Assembly: GCA_001313065.1 (NCBI GenBank)
Contig: BBFD01000212.1
Coordinates: forward strand, 1 to 6,901
Direction: 5' to 3'
DNA from: Silvimonas sp. JCM 19000
GTDB taxonomy: Bacteria; Pseudomonadota; Gammaproteobacteria; Burkholderiales; Chitinibacteraceae
DNA length: 6,901 bases
Position numbers and translations under genes: made by a program. A model generated the notes under the pieces. That model searched no databases. It saw nothing but the letters and a program-made list of their open reading frames with translations, and was not told the origin of the DNA. Within the stretch, counting starts at the first letter, position 1, and each line of letters starts with the position of its first letter. Below are positions 6,684 to 6,901 of this stretch, one piece after another.

Positions 6684-6901
6684 TCAGAACGCTTGGTTAG
6701 CGCCTGGATTGGCCGCCGCGCTAATCCAGTCCAGCGTAGCTCGTAGCGACGCCGGCAGCATCGGCCCGTGGCTCAGGCCAGGAAAGGTCTGGTAGCGCAG
6801 TTGCAACCCATCCACTTGCTGCAACGATTGCACCAGCGCTTTTGCCGCAGCATCGGCCGCCACGTCCGGGGTGGATGCTGCGGTCGGGCTGGCGGGTTCG
6901 G
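6684..6901 (-). CDS. Alpha/beta-hydrolase (esterase-like), C-terminal end only
   Basis: Only the last 71 residues are in the window. They read without breaks as a linker rich in Ala, Pro and Thr, then a helix KALVQSLQQVDGLQL and the strand-loop RYQTFPGLSHGPMLPASL, ending in a short helix DWISAAA. The loop with His before Gly-Pro-Met-Leu-Pro resembles the catalytic His region of esterases related to IroE, Fes and YbbA-type hydrolases, in which this His completes the Ser-Asp-His triad. The nucleophile and acid lie outside the window, so the substrate cannot be named. The gene is on the same strand as the Lgt-like cluster but ends 365 bp before it, so shared transcription is not certain. Confidence 0.7.
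   Translation of the reverse strand, partial: EPASPTAASTPDVAADAAAKALVQSLQQVDGLQLRYQTFPGLSHGPMLPASLRATLDWISAAANPGANQAF

Noticed and set aside
6436..6708. Plus-strand reading with a tail resembling a PEP-CTERM sorting signal (VSEAT, hydrophobic run, Arg)
   Set aside because: It needs two frame changes, lacks the Pro-Glu-Pro motif and the final basic cluster, and nothing upstream looks like a secreted protein.

Overview
The window looks like a stretch of a moderately GC-rich Betaproteobacterium chromosome. The basis is codon usage, a UbiX of the proteobacterial type, a YhbP-like protein and a perfect FNR-type box; the genus cannot be set from sequence alone. No RNA genes, insertion sequences or CRISPR arrays were seen. 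Almost every gene carries one or more single-base indels. Those in A/T homopolymers are gains, and those elsewhere are losses of one base. When the frames are rejoined, each protein reads as a normal, full-length family member. The pattern therefore looks like sequencing or assembly error rather than gene decay, and coordinates below are given for the rejoined genes.

Left part (1-2010): the 3' end of a SulP-family anion permease with its STAS domain (+) converges with a YhbP-like flavin-fold protein (-). The latter lies 54 bp downstream of ubiX (-), a flavin prenyltransferase. Middle (2011-3616): a 305-bp regulatory region separates ubiX from a divergent LysR-type regulator. It holds a perfect FNR-type site (TTGAT-N4-ATCAA) and two other palindromes. 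The LysR gene converges with a small multidrug resistance (SMR) transporter gene (-).

Right part (3760-6901, all minus strand): the 3' end of an alpha/beta-hydrolase gene is followed by a 365-bp stretch without a secure gene. Then come a divergent Lgt-fold membrane protein, a pair of tandem hairpins, a 481-residue cysteine-rich radical SAM enzyme of the MJ0619/tetraether-synthase type, and a 94-residue protein with two membrane segments whose start overlaps the radical SAM stop.

The most interesting part is this last cluster. An Lgt homologue lacks several residues that canonical Lgt needs. It sits next to a radical SAM enzyme from a family whose characterised archaeal members join lipid tails or methylate pterins, and next to a small coupled membrane protein. 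My inference is an uncharacterised membrane-lipid or lipid-anchor modification system; its reaction cannot be read from the sequence.
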